DNA of 64,000 nt from Actinomycetes bacterium (GCA_023460935.1 JAEWOI010000020.1:1-64000), one strand, 5' to 3'. Positions 25,821 to 35,542 are shown, numbered from the stretch's first letter. Translations and numbers: made by a program. The notes: generated by a model not told the origin, from the sequence alone.

Positions 25821-27011
25821 GTGACCCTGACCCCCGCACCCTCCGACCAGTTCACCTTCGGGCTGTGGACGGTCGGCTACAACGGCACCGACCCGTTCGG
25901 CGGTCCCACCCGCAAACCGCTCGACGTGGTGCACGTGGTGGAGAAGCTGACCGAGCTCGGCGCGTACGGCCTCACGCTGCACGACGACGACCTGTTCGCC
26001 TTCGGCTCCACCGACGCCGAGCGCCGCACCCAGATCGACCGGCTGATCGCGGCCTGCGCCGACACCGGGCTGAAGGTGCCGATGGTGACCACCAACCTGT
26101 TCAGCGCGCCTGTGTTCAAGGACGGCGGCTTCACCTCCAACGACCGCGCGGTCCGCAGGTTCGCCCTGCGCAAGGTGCTGCGCAACCTCGACCTCGCAGC
26201 GGAGCTCGGCGCGAAGACGTTCGTGATGTGGGGCGGCCGCGAGGGTGCGGAGTACGACGCTGCGAAAGACATCCGTTCGGCGCTCGAGCGGTACCGGGAG
26301 GCGGTCAACCTGCTCGCCCAGTACGTGCTCGACAAGGGCTACGACCTGAAGTTCGCGATCGAGCCGAAGCCGAACGAGCCGCGCGGTGACATCCTGCTGC
26401 CGACGGTTGGCCACGCGCTGGCCTTCATCGAGACCCTCGAGCACCCCGAGATGGTGGGTCTGAACCCCGAGGTCGGGCACGAGCAGATGGCCGGGCTGAA
26501 CTTCGCCGCCGGCATCGCCCAGGCGCTGTACCACGGCAAGCTGTTCCACATCGACCTGAACGGACAGCGCGGCATCAAGTACGACCAGGACCTGGTCTTC
26601 GGCCACGGCGACCTGCACAACGCCTTCGCGCTGGTGGACCTGCTGGAGAACGGCGGGCCCAACGGTGGCCAGGCCTATACCGGCATGCGGCACTTCGACT
26701 ACAAGCCCTCCCGCACCGAGGACGAGAGCGGCGTTTGGGAGTCGGCGAAGGCCAACATGGCGACCTACCTGCTGCTGAAGGAGCGCGCCAAGGCGTTCCG
26801 GGCCGATCCCGAGGTGCAGCGCGCGCTCGCCCAGGCCAAGGTGCTGGAGCTCTCCGTCCCCACGCTGGGGGAGGGCGAGGGCTACGCCGAACTGCTCGCC
26901 GACCGCTCCGCTTTCGAAGACTTCGACGCCGCGAGCTACCTCGGTGGCCACGGGTTCCACTTCGTGCGGCTGCAGCAGCTCGCCACCGAGCACCTGCTCG
27001 GGGCCCGCTGA
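25821..27011 (+). CDS. xylA: Xylose isomerase
   Basis: 396-residue class I (actinobacterial-type) xylose isomerase converting D-xylose to D-xylulose. Catalytic and metal residues are recognisable: His in LTLHDDDLF, the WGGREGAEYDAAKD segment, the Glu/Lys pair in AIEPKPNEPRGD, NPEVGHEQMAG, the metal Asp cluster in FHIDLNGQRGIKYDQDL, and the final Asp in HFDYKPSRTED. GTG at 25821 has GGGAG at short spacing; an in-frame TTG four codons upstream overlaps that site and is unlikely. It is followed 79 bp later by xylB. Regulation by the nearby ROK protein is inferred. Confidence 0.95.
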   Translation: MTLTPAPSDQFTFGLWTVGYNGTDPFGGPTRKPLDVVHVVEKLTELGAYGLTLHDDDLFAFGSTDAERRTQIDRLIAACADTGLKVPMVTTNLFSAPVFKDGGFTSNDRAVRRFALRKVLRNLDLAAELGAKTFVMWGGREGAEYDAAKDIRSALERYREAVNLLAQYVLDKGYDLKFAIEPKPNEPRGDILLPTVGHALAFIETLEHPEMVGLNPEVGHEQMAGLNFAAGIAQALYHGKLFHIDLNGQRGIKYDQDLVFGHGDLHNAFALVDLLENGGPNGGQAYTGMRHFDYKPSRTEDESGVWESAKANMATYLLLKERAKAFRADPEVQRALAQAKVLELSVPTLGEGEGYAELLADRSAFEDFDAASYLGGHGFHFVRLQQLATEHLLGAR

Positions 27012-27090
27012 CCTGTTCGTCCCTGTCGGGGCTCGCCGGGTTCCCCCGGCGGGCGCCGGCGCCCAACCGGCGAAGTGAGAGGCTGGAGCC

Positions 27091-28491
27091 ATGGCGAAGG
27101 TGATCGGGGTCGACTCCTCCACCCAGAGCTGCAAGGTCGTGGTCCGCGACGCTGACACCGGCGAACTGCTGGGCAGCGGACGGGCTTCCCATCCTGACGG
27201 CACCGAGGTTGACCCGGGGCGCTGGTGGACGGCGCTGGAGTCCGCGCTCGGGGCCGCGGGCGGGCTGACGGACGTGGCAGCGGTCAGCGTCGCCGGCCAG
27301 CAGCACGGGCTGGTCGCGCTCGATGAGGCCGGGCGGGTGATTCGTCCTGCCCTGCTCTGGAACGACACCCGCTCGGCCCGGGCGGCCGCCGACCTGGTCG
27401 CGGAGTTCGGCTCTGACGGGATCGTCGCCCGCACCGGTTCGGTGCCGGTGGCGTCCTTCACCGTCACCAAGCTGCGCTGGCTTCGCGACCGCGAGCCGGA
27501 CAACGCCGCCAGGGTGGCAGCCGTCTGCCTCCCGCACGACTGGCTGACCTGGCGGCTGCGCGGCTACGGCCCCGTGGGGGAGTCGGAGCTGGGCCCGGAC
27601 CTCGGCCAGCTGGTCACCGACCGTTCCGACGCCTCGGGCACCGGCTACTGGTCCCCTTCCGCAGGCACCTACGACCGTGACCTGCTGGTGGCAGCGCTGG
27701 GCCACGACGCCATCCTGCCCAGGGTGCTCGGCCCCGCCGAGGCGGTGCCCGGCCCGGGCTTCAGGGTCGGCCCCGGCGCGGGCGACAACGCGGCGGCAGC
27801 CCTGGGACTGGACGCCCGTCCGGGCGACGTTGTGGTCTCGCTGGGCACCTCCGGCACGGTCTTCGCCGCCACCAGCACGGCCACAGCCGACCGCTCCGGG
27901 ATCGTCGCGGGCTTCGCCGACGCCACCGGGGGCTTCCTGCCGCTGGTGTGCACGCTGAACGCCGCCCGCGTGCTCGACGCCGTGGCCGGCCTGCTCGAGG
28001 TCGACCATGCAGAACTGGGACGGCTGGCGCAGCTCGCTGACGCCGGAGCCGGCGGTGCCGTGCTGGTGCCCTACTTCGAGGGCGAGCGGACGCCGAACCT
28101 GCCCGACGCCACCGCGACCCTTGCCGGGCTCACCCTGGCCAACACCACCCGGGCGAACCTGGCCAGGGCCGCCGTCGAAGGGATGCTGTGCGGGCTGGCC
28201 GCTGGGCTGGCGGCGGTGCGCGCCCAGGGGGTGGCCACCTCGCGGATCATGCTCACCGGAGGAGCAGCGGCGAACGCCGGGGTGCAGGCCGTTGCTGCGC
28301 AGGTGTTCGACCTTCCCGTCGAGGTTCCCGAGCCGGGCGAGTACGTCGCGGACGGCGCGGCCCGGCAGGCGGCCTGGGTACTCACCGGCGAGCGGCCGGG
28401 CTGGCCGGTTGCGATCGCCGCCACGCCGGTGCCGGACCCACGTCCGGTGATCTCCGAGCAGTACCAGAGCGTCGCCGCCGCCTACCGCTGA
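27091..28491 (+). CDS. xylB: Xylulokinase
   Basis: 466-residue FGGY-family kinase phosphorylating D-xylulose to D-xylulose 5-phosphate, the entry to the pentose phosphate or phosphoketolase route. The N-terminal phosphate-1 loop is VIGVDSSTQSCKVVV, the substrate motif is SVAGQQHGLVALDE (the QQHG typical of xylulokinases) and LLWNDTRS follows. LGTSGTVFAA and the C-terminal ILTGG-like RIMLTGGAAANAGVQ segment complete the ATP site. Length is slightly short but normal for actinobacteria. A palindromic REP-like array starts 15 bp after the stop. Confidence 0.94.
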   Translation: MAKVIGVDSSTQSCKVVVRDADTGELLGSGRASHPDGTEVDPGRWWTALESALGAAGGLTDVAAVSVAGQQHGLVALDEAGRVIRPALLWNDTRSARAAADLVAEFGSDGIVARTGSVPVASFTVTKLRWLRDREPDNAARVAAVCLPHDWLTWRLRGYGPVGESELGPDLGQLVTDRSDASGTGYWSPSAGTYDRDLLVAALGHDAILPRVLGPAEAVPGPGFRVGPGAGDNAAAALGLDARPGDVVVSLGTSGTVFAATSTATADRSGIVAGFADATGGFLPLVCTLNAARVLDAVAGLLEVDHAELGRLAQLADAGAGGAVLVPYFEGERTPNLPDATATLAGLTLANTTRANLARAAVEGMLCGLAAGLAAVRAQGVATSRIMLTGGAAANAGVQAVAAQVFDLPVEVPEPGEYVADGAARQAAWVLTGERPGWPVAIAATPVPDPRPVISEQYQSVAAAYR

Positions 28492-28506
28492 GGGGTCCGG
28501 GCCGCC

Positions 28507-28603
28507 GGAAGGCTGGCGCGAAAGGAACCGTCCCCGGTCAGCCACGGAAGGCTGGCGCGAAAGGAACCGTCCCCGGTCAGCCGGGGACGGTTCCTTTCGC
28601 GCC
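28507..28603. repeat. REP-like array: two direct 37-bp copies plus one inverted copy forming a 21-bp perfect hairpin
   Basis: Identical 37-base units occupy 28507-28543 and 28546-28582, each carrying GGCGCGAAAGGAACCGTCCC and C. A third, inverted copy (28583-28603) pairs exactly with 28554-28574 over 21 bp around an 8-base loop. The array fills the gap between the convergent xylB and acetylxylan esterase genes (stops at 28491 and 28607) and can serve as a bidirectional terminator. The same core recurs at 10524-10604. Confidence 0.92.
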
Positions 28604-28606
28604 GTT

Positions 28607-29575
28607 TCAGAGGCGGTCGCGCAGCCAGGCGACCTGGCGCTGCCAGTGGAACAGCTGGCCGCCCTCGTGGCCGTTGTACTCGTAGGCCGCGATCTCGCGG
28701 TCGTCGGCGCCGTAGTGGTTGTACGCGGCGTACACCGAGGACGGCAGCACGATCTCGTCCATCAGCGCCACCGAGAACAGCGCAGGGGCAGTGGCGCGGC
28801 GGGCGAAGGCGACACCGTCGAAGTAGGCAAGGGTGGCGAAGACCTGCTCCACCTTGTCGCGGTGCACGGACAGGTACTGGCTGACCTCGGTGAAGGGCCG
28901 GCCTGGGGTGAGCGCCACCGAGCGCCGGAAATGGCAGAGGAACGGGACGTCGGGCAGGGCGGCCCGCACGCCGTCGCCCAGCAGGCCGGCGACCGCGAGG
29001 GTGACGCCGCCGCCCTGGCTGCCGCCGGTGACCACCACCCGCTCCCGGTCGACGAAGTCCAGGCCCTGCACGACCTCGACCAGGCGGACGGCGTCGGTGA
29101 ACACCCGCCGGTAGTAGTAGGTGGCCGGGCTCTCGATGCCGCGGGTCATGAAGCCGTCCAGCGCGGCGCCGGTGCCGTGGGGGTCAGGGGTGCTGCCCCC
29201 GCCGCCCCAGCCGCTGCCCTGGCCGCGGGTGTCCATGACCACGTGGACGAAGCCGGCGGCCGCCCAGTGGAGGTGCTCCGCCGGCAGTCCGCGGCCGCCG
29301 TTGTAGCCGACGAACTCGACCACGGCCGGCAGCGGGGCGGCCGAGCGGGGACGGATCACCCATGCCCGGATCGGGTCACCGGCGAAGCCGGGGAAGGTGA
29401 GGTCCTCCACCACCAGCTCGCGCACCGGGCCGGCGTGCGGCGCAAGGACCGGCTCCCCGGGCAGGAGCCGTGCCTCGGCCACGGTCGCCTGCCAGAAGCT
29501 GTCGAAGTCGTCCGGCTCGGCCACCTCGGGACGGAACCCGGTGAGCTCGGCAAGGGTCAGGTCGGTCAGCGGCAT
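28607..29575 (-). CDS. axe: Acetylxylan esterase / cephalosporin-C deacetylase family (AXE1)
   Basis: 322-residue alpha/beta hydrolase of the AXE1/CE7 type removing O-acetyl groups from xylo-oligosaccharides. The nucleophile is S186 in TGGSQGGG, the acid is probably D273 in LMDEIVLPSS, and H303 is in NGHEGG. The CE7 oxyanion-region signature RGQGS is at 117-121. There is no signal peptide, so it acts in the cytoplasm on imported acetylated oligomers. It is the last gene of the transporter-xylosidase operon, 11 bp after the GH43 gene. Confidence 0.9.
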   Translation of the reverse strand: MPLTDLTLAELTGFRPEVAEPDDFDSFWQATVAEARLLPGEPVLAPHAGPVRELVVEDLTFPGFAGDPIRAWVIRPRSAAPLPAVVEFVGYNGGRGLPAEHLHWAAAGFVHVVMDTRGQGSGWGGGGSTPDPHGTGAALDGFMTRGIESPATYYYRRVFTDAVRLVEVVQGLDFVDRERVVVTGGSQGGGVTLAVAGLLGDGVRAALPDVPFLCHFRRSVALTPGRPFTEVSQYLSVHRDKVEQVFATLAYFDGVAFARRATAPALFSVALMDEIVLPSSVYAAYNHYGADDREIAAYEYNGHEGGQLFHWQRQVAWLRDRL

Positions 29576-29586
29576 GAGCTGCTCCT

Positions 29587-31149
29587 TCAGCGTTGGCCGG
29601 GCCGGCCCTGGTACTCGAACCGGCGCACTTCCACCACCGTGCCAGACGGCGCACCGTTGCTGGTGGCGTAAGCACCTAGCCAGAGCCCGAGGAACCCGCC
29701 GGTCGCGACGGTGTCCAGGGTGCGGCCGTCCGCGGTGGCCAGGAGCCGGCCACCTTCCGCGGCGCCCAGCACCAGCCCGTACTGCTGGCCGCGGATCCGC
29801 AGCCCGAGCGTGACCGGTTCCTCCGGCCCGGTGGTTGCGGCCACCTCGGCCAGCACCTCCTCCACGCCGGCACGCCGGTGGGTCGCGCGGACGAATCGCC
29901 GGCCGTCCGCTGCCGCAACCAGCGCCAGCCGGACGTGGTCGGCCTCGGACTGGCGGACGGTGAGGCCCGCCTCCTCACCGGGGGCCAGCTGTGCGCTGAA
30001 GTGGGCCGTGACGTCGGCGTCGCGGTGCTCCTGCCGAACCCCGAGGAACGCGGGCGTGGCCGGCTCCGCGAGGGTCTCCGGGCGCACCCGGAGCAGCCAG
30101 CCGTCACCCTGAGGGGTAGCGAACTCGGTAGCCGGGCGGCGCAGCGAGGTCCAGCGCCCGTCGCCTGGCGGCACGAGCGGGCCGGTCGCCGGCCGGGTCG
30201 CGGGCGCGGGTGCGGCGAACGGCACCTCCACCAGTTCCGGGATGCGTCCGGTGCCGGGGGCGAACACCGGCCAGCCGTCCTCCCAGGCCACGGGTACGAG
30301 GAACGTCTCCCTGCCGAGGTTGTAGTGGTAGCCGCCGTAGGTGCGCATGGCGAGCAGGACGGCCCACCAGCTGTCGTCAGCGGCCTGCACGAGGTCGGCG
30401 TGGCCGGCGCCGACCACATCCACCCCGCGGCCGAGGTGGCGGTGGGTGAGGACCGGGTTGCACCGGTTGCCCTCGTAGGGTCCGGTCACCGACGCCGACC
30501 TGGCGACGGACACGGCATGGTGGAACTCCGTGCCGCCCTCCGCTGCCAGCAGGTAGTAGGTGCCGTCCACCTTGTACAGGTGCGGCGCCTCCGCCCAGAC
30601 GACGCCCAGCATCGCCCCGTTCCAGATGATGTGCTCGGGCCCGATGAGCTGGTTCGTCGCCGGGTCGAACTCCCGCACCCAAACCTCGGTCTGGTGGTGC
30701 CACTCCGGGTTCCGGGCCAGCCGGGTGCCGTGCAGCCAGACCCGGCCGTCGTCGTCGAAGAAGATGGACGGGTCGATCCCGTCCGCGTCCAGCCACACCG
30801 GGTCCGACCACGGTCCGGCCGGGTCGGTGGCGGTCATCAGGAAGTTGCCGCCACGGGTGTCGTCGTCCTGGTCGACCAGGGTGCACACCACCCAGAACCG
30901 GCCGTCGTGGTGCCGGATGGTCGGGGCGTACAGTCCGCCGGAGGAAGCGATCCCGTCGTAGTCCAGCTGCCCTTCCCTGGTGACGACGTGGCCGATCAGC
31001 TCCCACGAGGCGAGGTCGGTGCTGTGGAGGACCGGCAGCCCGGGGAAGTACTCGAAGGTCGAGGTGACCAGGTAGTAGTCCGCGCCCACCCGGCAGATGG
31101 ACGGGTCGGGGTAGCAGCCGGGGAGGATCGGGTTGGGAACGCCCGTCAT
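29587..31149 (-). CDS. Glycoside hydrolase family 43 beta-xylosidase
   Basis: 520 residues: an N-terminal five-bladed GH43 propeller (about 1-310) and a C-terminal beta-sandwich domain (about 325-515) typical of the GH43 beta-xylosidases. Catalytic residues by motif are general base D15 in CYPDPS, pKa modulator D126 in DGIDPS, and general acid E187 in VVWAEAPHLY. No signal peptide is visible, so it hydrolyses imported xylo-oligosaccharides to xylose in the cytoplasm. The ATG overlaps the GH3 stop by 4 bp. An arabinofuranosidase side activity is possible and cannot be excluded. Confidence 0.9.
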   Translation of the reverse strand: MTGVPNPILPGCYPDPSICRVGADYYLVTSTFEYFPGLPVLHSTDLASWELIGHVVTREGQLDYDGIASSGGLYAPTIRHHDGRFWVVCTLVDQDDDTRGGNFLMTATDPAGPWSDPVWLDADGIDPSIFFDDDGRVWLHGTRLARNPEWHHQTEVWVREFDPATNQLIGPEHIIWNGAMLGVVWAEAPHLYKVDGTYYLLAAEGGTEFHHAVSVARSASVTGPYEGNRCNPVLTHRHLGRGVDVVGAGHADLVQAADDSWWAVLLAMRTYGGYHYNLGRETFLVPVAWEDGWPVFAPGTGRIPELVEVPFAAPAPATRPATGPLVPPGDGRWTSLRRPATEFATPQGDGWLLRVRPETLAEPATPAFLGVRQEHRDADVTAHFSAQLAPGEEAGLTVRQSEADHVRLALVAAADGRRFVRATHRRAGVEEVLAEVAATTGPEEPVTLGLRIRGQQYGLVLGAAEGGRLLATADGRTLDTVATGGFLGLWLGAYATSNGAPSGTVVEVRRFEYQGRPGQR

Positions 31150-33569
31150 GCCGGTCCCACCCGCACTGACACCAGCCTGGGGTCGGCGGGCGTCACCTCG
31201 TGGACACCGCCGGTGACCAGCAGCGTCGCCCGGGGCGTCGCGGTGCCGGCCACCGGGGGAGCGACGTTGAGGGTGGTGTTCGAGATCGCGCCATTGGTGG
31301 TGCTGACGCTGGGCAGCTCCTCCGCTGATGCGCCGGCGTGGGCGGCCACCCAGACCTCGACCGGGCCCGGCTCGACGATGCGCACCCTGCGGCGGTCGGA
31401 GAAGGCCAGGCGGGTGGTGGGCACGTCGAAGCCGACCCGGCGCGACGCGCCGGGCTCCAGCTCGACCCGGGCGTAGCCGAGCAGCTGCGCGACCGGGCGC
31501 ACCACCGAGCCCACCACGTCGCGGCCGTAGACCTGCACCACGTCGGCGCCGGCGACCCGGCCCGTGTTGGTCACGGTGACCGCTACCGAGAACCGCCCGC
31601 CCGCGGTCACGGTGGGGTCGACGGTGAGGTCGGTGTGGCTGAAGGTGGTGTAGGACAACCCGAAGCCGAACGGCCGCACGGGGGTGGGGTCGGTGGAGGT
31701 CACCTCGGACGGTCCGCCGAGGATCGGCTGCAGGTAGGAGTACGGCTGGGCCCCGGAGGAGCGGGGCAGCGTGACCGGCAGCCGGCCGGACGGGTTGACC
31801 GCGCCGGTGAGGATGTCGGCGATGGCCAGCCCGCCGCCCTCGCCGGGGAAGAAGGCCTGCAGCACAGCCGCAGGGCGGGGCTGGTCGCCCTCCAACGCCC
31901 AGCCGATCGCGTAGGGGCGGCCGGTGATCAGGACGAGCACCACCGGGGTTCCGGTGGCCACGACCGCCTCCACCAGTTCCCGCTGGACGCCGGGGAGCGA
32001 GAGCGAGTCGGCGTCGTTGCCCTCACCGACGGTGCCGCGCCCGAACAGCCCGGCCTGGTCGCCGACCACGACCACAGCAACCTCGGCCTCCGCCGCGGCC
32101 CTGACCGCCTCGGCGAATCCCGAGCGGTCCTCGCCCTCCACCGAGCAGCCCGCGACGGTGACGACCTCGGTGCCGGCTGCGGCGAAGGCCGCGCGCAGTG
32201 CCTCCTCGACGGTGGGGATCGCGATCCCGGCCGGAACCCCGGGGAAGCTCTCCAGCACATGGTTGGCGAAGGAGTAGCACCCCTGCAGGGCGGCAGCGCG
32301 GTCGGCGTTGGGGCCGATCACAGCCAACTTGCCGGGCGCACCGGCGCCGTTGGCGAGGGGGAGCACGCCGTCGTTGGCGAGCAGCACCACCGACTCCTGC
32401 GCGAGCCTGCGGGCCAGGGCCTGGTCCTGCGGCGAGTCCAGGTCGATCTGCGCCGGCGGCTCGTCGGCGTACGCCGCCTCGTCGAGCAGCCCCAGGGCCT
32501 CCTTCTGCGCGAGTGCGCGCAGCAGCGCCCGGTCGACGTAGCCCTCGTCGATCCGCCCGGCCCGCACCTCGGCGGCAAGGGGCTCGAGGTAGGCGTCGCC
32601 GGCCGGCAGCTCGACGTCGATCCCGGCTACCAGGGCCAGGCGCGCCGCCTCGCCCCGGTCCGCCGCAACGGCGTGCATCACCTGGAGGAAGGCGATCGCG
32701 AAGTAGTCCGCCACCACGACGCCGTCGAACCCGAGCTGTTCGCGCAGCACTCCGGTGAGGTAGTCGGGGTCGGCGGCCATCGGCACCCCGTCGATGTCGA
32801 CGTAGCTGTTCATCACCGAGCGCGCGCCCCCGTCGAGGATGGCCATCTCGAACGGCGGCAGGTAGATGTCGGCCACCTCCCGCGGTCCGGCGTGGGTCGG
32901 GGCGTGGTTGCGTCCCGCCGCAGAACCGGAGTAGCCGAGGAAGTGCTTCAGCGTGGCGTGGACGCCCTCGGACTGCAGCCCGCGGACGAAGGCCGTGCCG
33001 ATCGTGCCGACGAGGTAGGGGTCCTCCCCGATGCACTCGTCCACCCGTCCCCAGCGCGGGTCGCGGATCACGTCCATCACAGGGGCGAGGCCCTGGTGCA
33101 CGCCGAGGGCACGCATCGAGCGCCCGATCGCCGCGCCCACCTCACCGACCAGCTCGGGGTCGAACGCTGCGCCCCACGCCAGCGGGGTGGGGTAGGTGGT
33201 GGCCTGCCAGGCGGCCAGGCCGGTGAGGCACTCCTCGTGCACCAGCGCCGGGATGCCCAGCCTGGTCTCGCGCTGGAGCCGGCGCTGCTCGCGCCACAAC
33301 CAGGCCGCACGCTCGGCCGGGTCGACCGGCCGGGTGCCGTAGACGCGGGTGTAGTGCCCGATGCCCTGGGCCGTGACCTCGGCCAGCTCGCCGGCGCCGC
33401 CGGCTGCCATCTCGCCCTGCATCGGCGCGACCACGTTGCCACCCTGGTCGATCCAGTAGCCGACCAGCTGGGCCAGCTTCTCCTCGAGGGTCATGCCGGC
33501 GGCCAGCTCGCGTACCCGCGGGGAGACGTCCGGCATCGCCGGGATGGCGGTGGTGGTGGCTGTGGACAC
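31146..33569 (-). CDS. bxlA: Glycoside hydrolase family 3 beta-xylosidase/beta-glucosidase
   Basis: 807-residue GH3 enzyme: N-terminal TIM-barrel (about 15-340), alpha/beta sandwich (about 390-600) and C-terminal fibronectin-III-like domain (about 680-790). The nucleophile is D288 in FDGVVVADYF; KHF (208-210) and the GRNHAPTH segment line the -1 subsite. There is no secretion signal. The GTG start at 33569 has AAGGAG 9 bases upstream, preferred over an in-frame codon seven residues earlier. It follows the permease gene by 59 bp and overlaps GH43, matching the bxlEFGA layout described in Streptomyces, where this enzyme is a beta-xylosidase. Confidence 0.88.
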   Translation of the reverse strand: MSTATTTAIPAMPDVSPRVRELAAGMTLEEKLAQLVGYWIDQGGNVVAPMQGEMAAGGAGELAEVTAQGIGHYTRVYGTRPVDPAERAAWLWREQRRLQRETRLGIPALVHEECLTGLAAWQATTYPTPLAWGAAFDPELVGEVGAAIGRSMRALGVHQGLAPVMDVIRDPRWGRVDECIGEDPYLVGTIGTAFVRGLQSEGVHATLKHFLGYSGSAAGRNHAPTHAGPREVADIYLPPFEMAILDGGARSVMNSYVDIDGVPMAADPDYLTGVLREQLGFDGVVVADYFAIAFLQVMHAVAADRGEAARLALVAGIDVELPAGDAYLEPLAAEVRAGRIDEGYVDRALLRALAQKEALGLLDEAAYADEPPAQIDLDSPQDQALARRLAQESVVLLANDGVLPLANGAGAPGKLAVIGPNADRAAALQGCYSFANHVLESFPGVPAGIAIPTVEEALRAAFAAAGTEVVTVAGCSVEGEDRSGFAEAVRAAAEAEVAVVVVGDQAGLFGRGTVGEGNDADSLSLPGVQRELVEAVVATGTPVVLVLITGRPYAIGWALEGDQPRPAAVLQAFFPGEGGGLAIADILTGAVNPSGRLPVTLPRSSGAQPYSYLQPILGGPSEVTSTDPTPVRPFGFGLSYTTFSHTDLTVDPTVTAGGRFSVAVTVTNTGRVAGADVVQVYGRDVVGSVVRPVAQLLGYARVELEPGASRRVGFDVPTTRLAFSDRRRVRIVEPGPVEVWVAAHAGASAEELPSVSTTNGAISNTTLNVAPPVAGTATPRATLLVTGGVHEVTPADPRLVSVRVGPA

Positions 33570-33628
33570 GTGGCCCAGCTCCTTCTGCAAGAGGATGTCG
33601 GGGAATGGCTTTGACGGCCGGGGAACGG

Positions 33629-34516
33629 TCAGCCCTTGACCGCTCCGGTGAGGCCGCCGACGATGCGGCGCTCGAAGACGCTGAAGAACAGCAGCGCCGG
33701 GATCATCGAAAGCGAGGTGAACGCGAGCACCGCGGCGGTGTCCACCGAGTGCTCCGAGGCGAAGGCCTGCACCCCCAGCGGCAGCGTGTACATGTCTGAC
33801 TTGTTCAGGATGAACAGCGGCAGCATGTACTGGTTCCAGGCGTTGACGAAAGCCAGGATGCCGGTGGTGATCACCCCGGGCAGTGACAGCGGCAGCACCA
33901 TCCGGAAGAAGAAGCCGAGGCGGCTGGCGCCGTCGATGGCCGCGGCCTCCTCCAGCTCCTTCGGGATGGCGGCGAGGAACGGCACCAGGATGATCACCGT
34001 CATCGGCAGCGCGAAAGCGATCTGGGGAAGGATGATGCCGAGCAGGTTGTCGGTCAGCCCGAGGTTCTTGATCAGCAGGTAGAGCGGCGTGATGGCGACG
34101 GTGAGCGGGAACATCAGGCCGGCGGCGAACAGCGAGTACATCGCGTTGCGGCCGACGAAGTTGTACCGCGCGATCACGAAGCTGGCCATCATCGCGAGGG
34201 AGACGGTGCCGACGGTGGTGGAGACCGCGGAGATGATCGAGTTCGTGAACTGCTGCCAGAAGACGCCGCTGGTGACCACGTCGACGTAGTTGGTGAACAC
34301 CCAGGGGTCGGGCCAGCCGGCGGGGCTGACGGTGATCTGGGAGTTGCTCCGGAAGCCGCCGAGGATGATGTAGATCACCGGCGCGATGCAGATCGCGATC
34401 AGCACGGTCGCGATCAGGTAGGTGCTCGGGCTGCCCCAGTTCGCTCCGGAGCGGCTCGTGCTCCTGCGACTGCTGCGCTGGTTGCGCGGACGCGCGGTGA
34501 GGGCTACCTGGGACAT
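33629..34516 (-). CDS. bxlG: Oligosaccharide ABC permease, MalG-like (xylobiose BxlG candidate)
   Basis: 295-residue CUT1 permease with six membrane segments and the EAAxxDGA coupling motif EELEEAAAIDGASRLGFFFR near residue 195. A long basic N-terminal tail of about 30 residues precedes the first helix. The ATG overlaps the preceding permease stop by one base (TAATG). It would form a heterodimer with the MalF-like partner; the ATPase is not encoded here, as in other actinobacterial CUT1 systems that share an MsiK-type ATPase. Confidence 0.88.
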   Translation of the reverse strand: MSQVALTARPRNQRSSRRSTSRSGANWGSPSTYLIATVLIAICIAPVIYIILGGFRSNSQITVSPAGWPDPWVFTNYVDVVTSGVFWQQFTNSIISAVSTTVGTVSLAMMASFVIARYNFVGRNAMYSLFAAGLMFPLTVAITPLYLLIKNLGLTDNLLGIILPQIAFALPMTVIILVPFLAAIPKELEEAAAIDGASRLGFFFRMVLPLSLPGVITTGILAFVNAWNQYMLPLFILNKSDMYTLPLGVQAFASEHSVDTAAVLAFTSLSMIPALLFFSVFERRIVGGLTGAVKG

Positions 34517-35529
34517 TACTTCTGCTTCCTTCCCGGGGCCTCGGTCAGTGCACCGGCGGTGTCGCGCCGCAGCACGAACCGCTGGTAGGTCAGCGCGATC
34601 AGAAGGGAGATCACGAAGATCACGACGGCGACAGCGTTGCCGTAGCCGTAGTTGCCGGCGAGGCGGCCCTCCCGCACCATGTAGGTCGCCATGGTCGACG
34701 TCCCGGCGGTCGAGGCAACGTACTGGCCCCAGATGATGTAGACGAGGTCGAACAGCTGGAGCGAGCCGATGATCGAAAGGAACGCCCAGACCCGGATCGT
34801 CGGGCCGAGCAGCGGCAGGGTGATCCAGCGCTGGATCTGCCAGTAGGAGGCGCCGTCGATGGCTGCAGCCTCGTAGAGCTCGTCCGGGATGCCCTGCATG
34901 CCGGCGAGCATCAGGATCACGGCGAACCCGATGTACTTCCAGGAGATGATCAGCATCAGGGTCCAGATCGCCACATCGGGATTGGCGATCCAGTCGCTGG
35001 CGAGCGCGCCGAGACCGATGTTGGTGAGCAGGTCGTTGAGGGCGCCGGTGTACTGCAGCATCAGGCTCCAGCCGGTGCCGACGATGACCTCCGAGATCAC
35101 GTACGGGACGAAGATCAGCACCCGGATCAGCGACCGGCCGCGGATGTTCTGGTTGAGCAGCAGCGCGAAGGCGACCGCTGCCGGGCCCTGCATCACCAGC
35201 GACATCACCAGGATGAAGGCGTTGTGGGCCAGGGCGTCCAGGAAGTTCTGGTCGGTGAAGATCACCACGTAGTTCTGCAGCCCGACGAAGTTGGTCGGGA
35301 CGCCGAAGCCCTTCCAGCGGAAGAACCCGTAGTAGGCCGCCATGAAGACGGGGAAGATGACAAAGGCCAGGAACATGAGGATCGCCGGGCCGGAGAGCAC
35401 CGCGATCTCGAAGCGCTTGCGCCAATCAGCCCTGGCCCGGTTGGACCGGGGCGACGCCTTGGTGGCGCCGCCCCGGCCCGAGTCCGAACCCGAAGAGCGT
35501 TGAGGCAGTGCGGTCACTGAATCGCTCAT
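34516..35529 (-). CDS. bxlF: Oligosaccharide ABC permease, MalF-like (xylobiose BxlF candidate)
   Basis: 337-residue CUT1 permease with six predicted membrane segments and the coupling motif DELYEAAAIDGASYWQIQRW near residue 225. The N-terminal 35 residues are Ser/Arg-rich and cytoplasmic. It lies 13 bp after the binding-protein gene and is coupled to the MalG-like gene. The substrate assignment rests on the operon, which carries xylosidases and an acetylxylan esterase. Confidence 0.88.
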   Translation of the reverse strand: MSDSVTALPQRSSGSDSGRGGATKASPRSNRARADWRKRFEIAVLSGPAILMFLAFVIFPVFMAAYYGFFRWKGFGVPTNFVGLQNYVVIFTDQNFLDALAHNAFILVMSLVMQGPAAVAFALLLNQNIRGRSLIRVLIFVPYVISEVIVGTGWSLMLQYTGALNDLLTNIGLGALASDWIANPDVAIWTLMLIISWKYIGFAVILMLAGMQGIPDELYEAAAIDGASYWQIQRWITLPLLGPTIRVWAFLSIIGSLQLFDLVYIIWGQYVASTAGTSTMATYMVREGRLAGNYGYGNAVAVVIFVISLLIALTYQRFVLRRDTAGALTEAPGRKQK

Positions 35530-35542
35530 GAGTTCGTTCAGC

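Noticed and set aside
28507..28603. REP-like array considered as an insertion sequence
   Set aside because: No transposase frame, and the unit is only 37 bp; it is at most a non-autonomous element.
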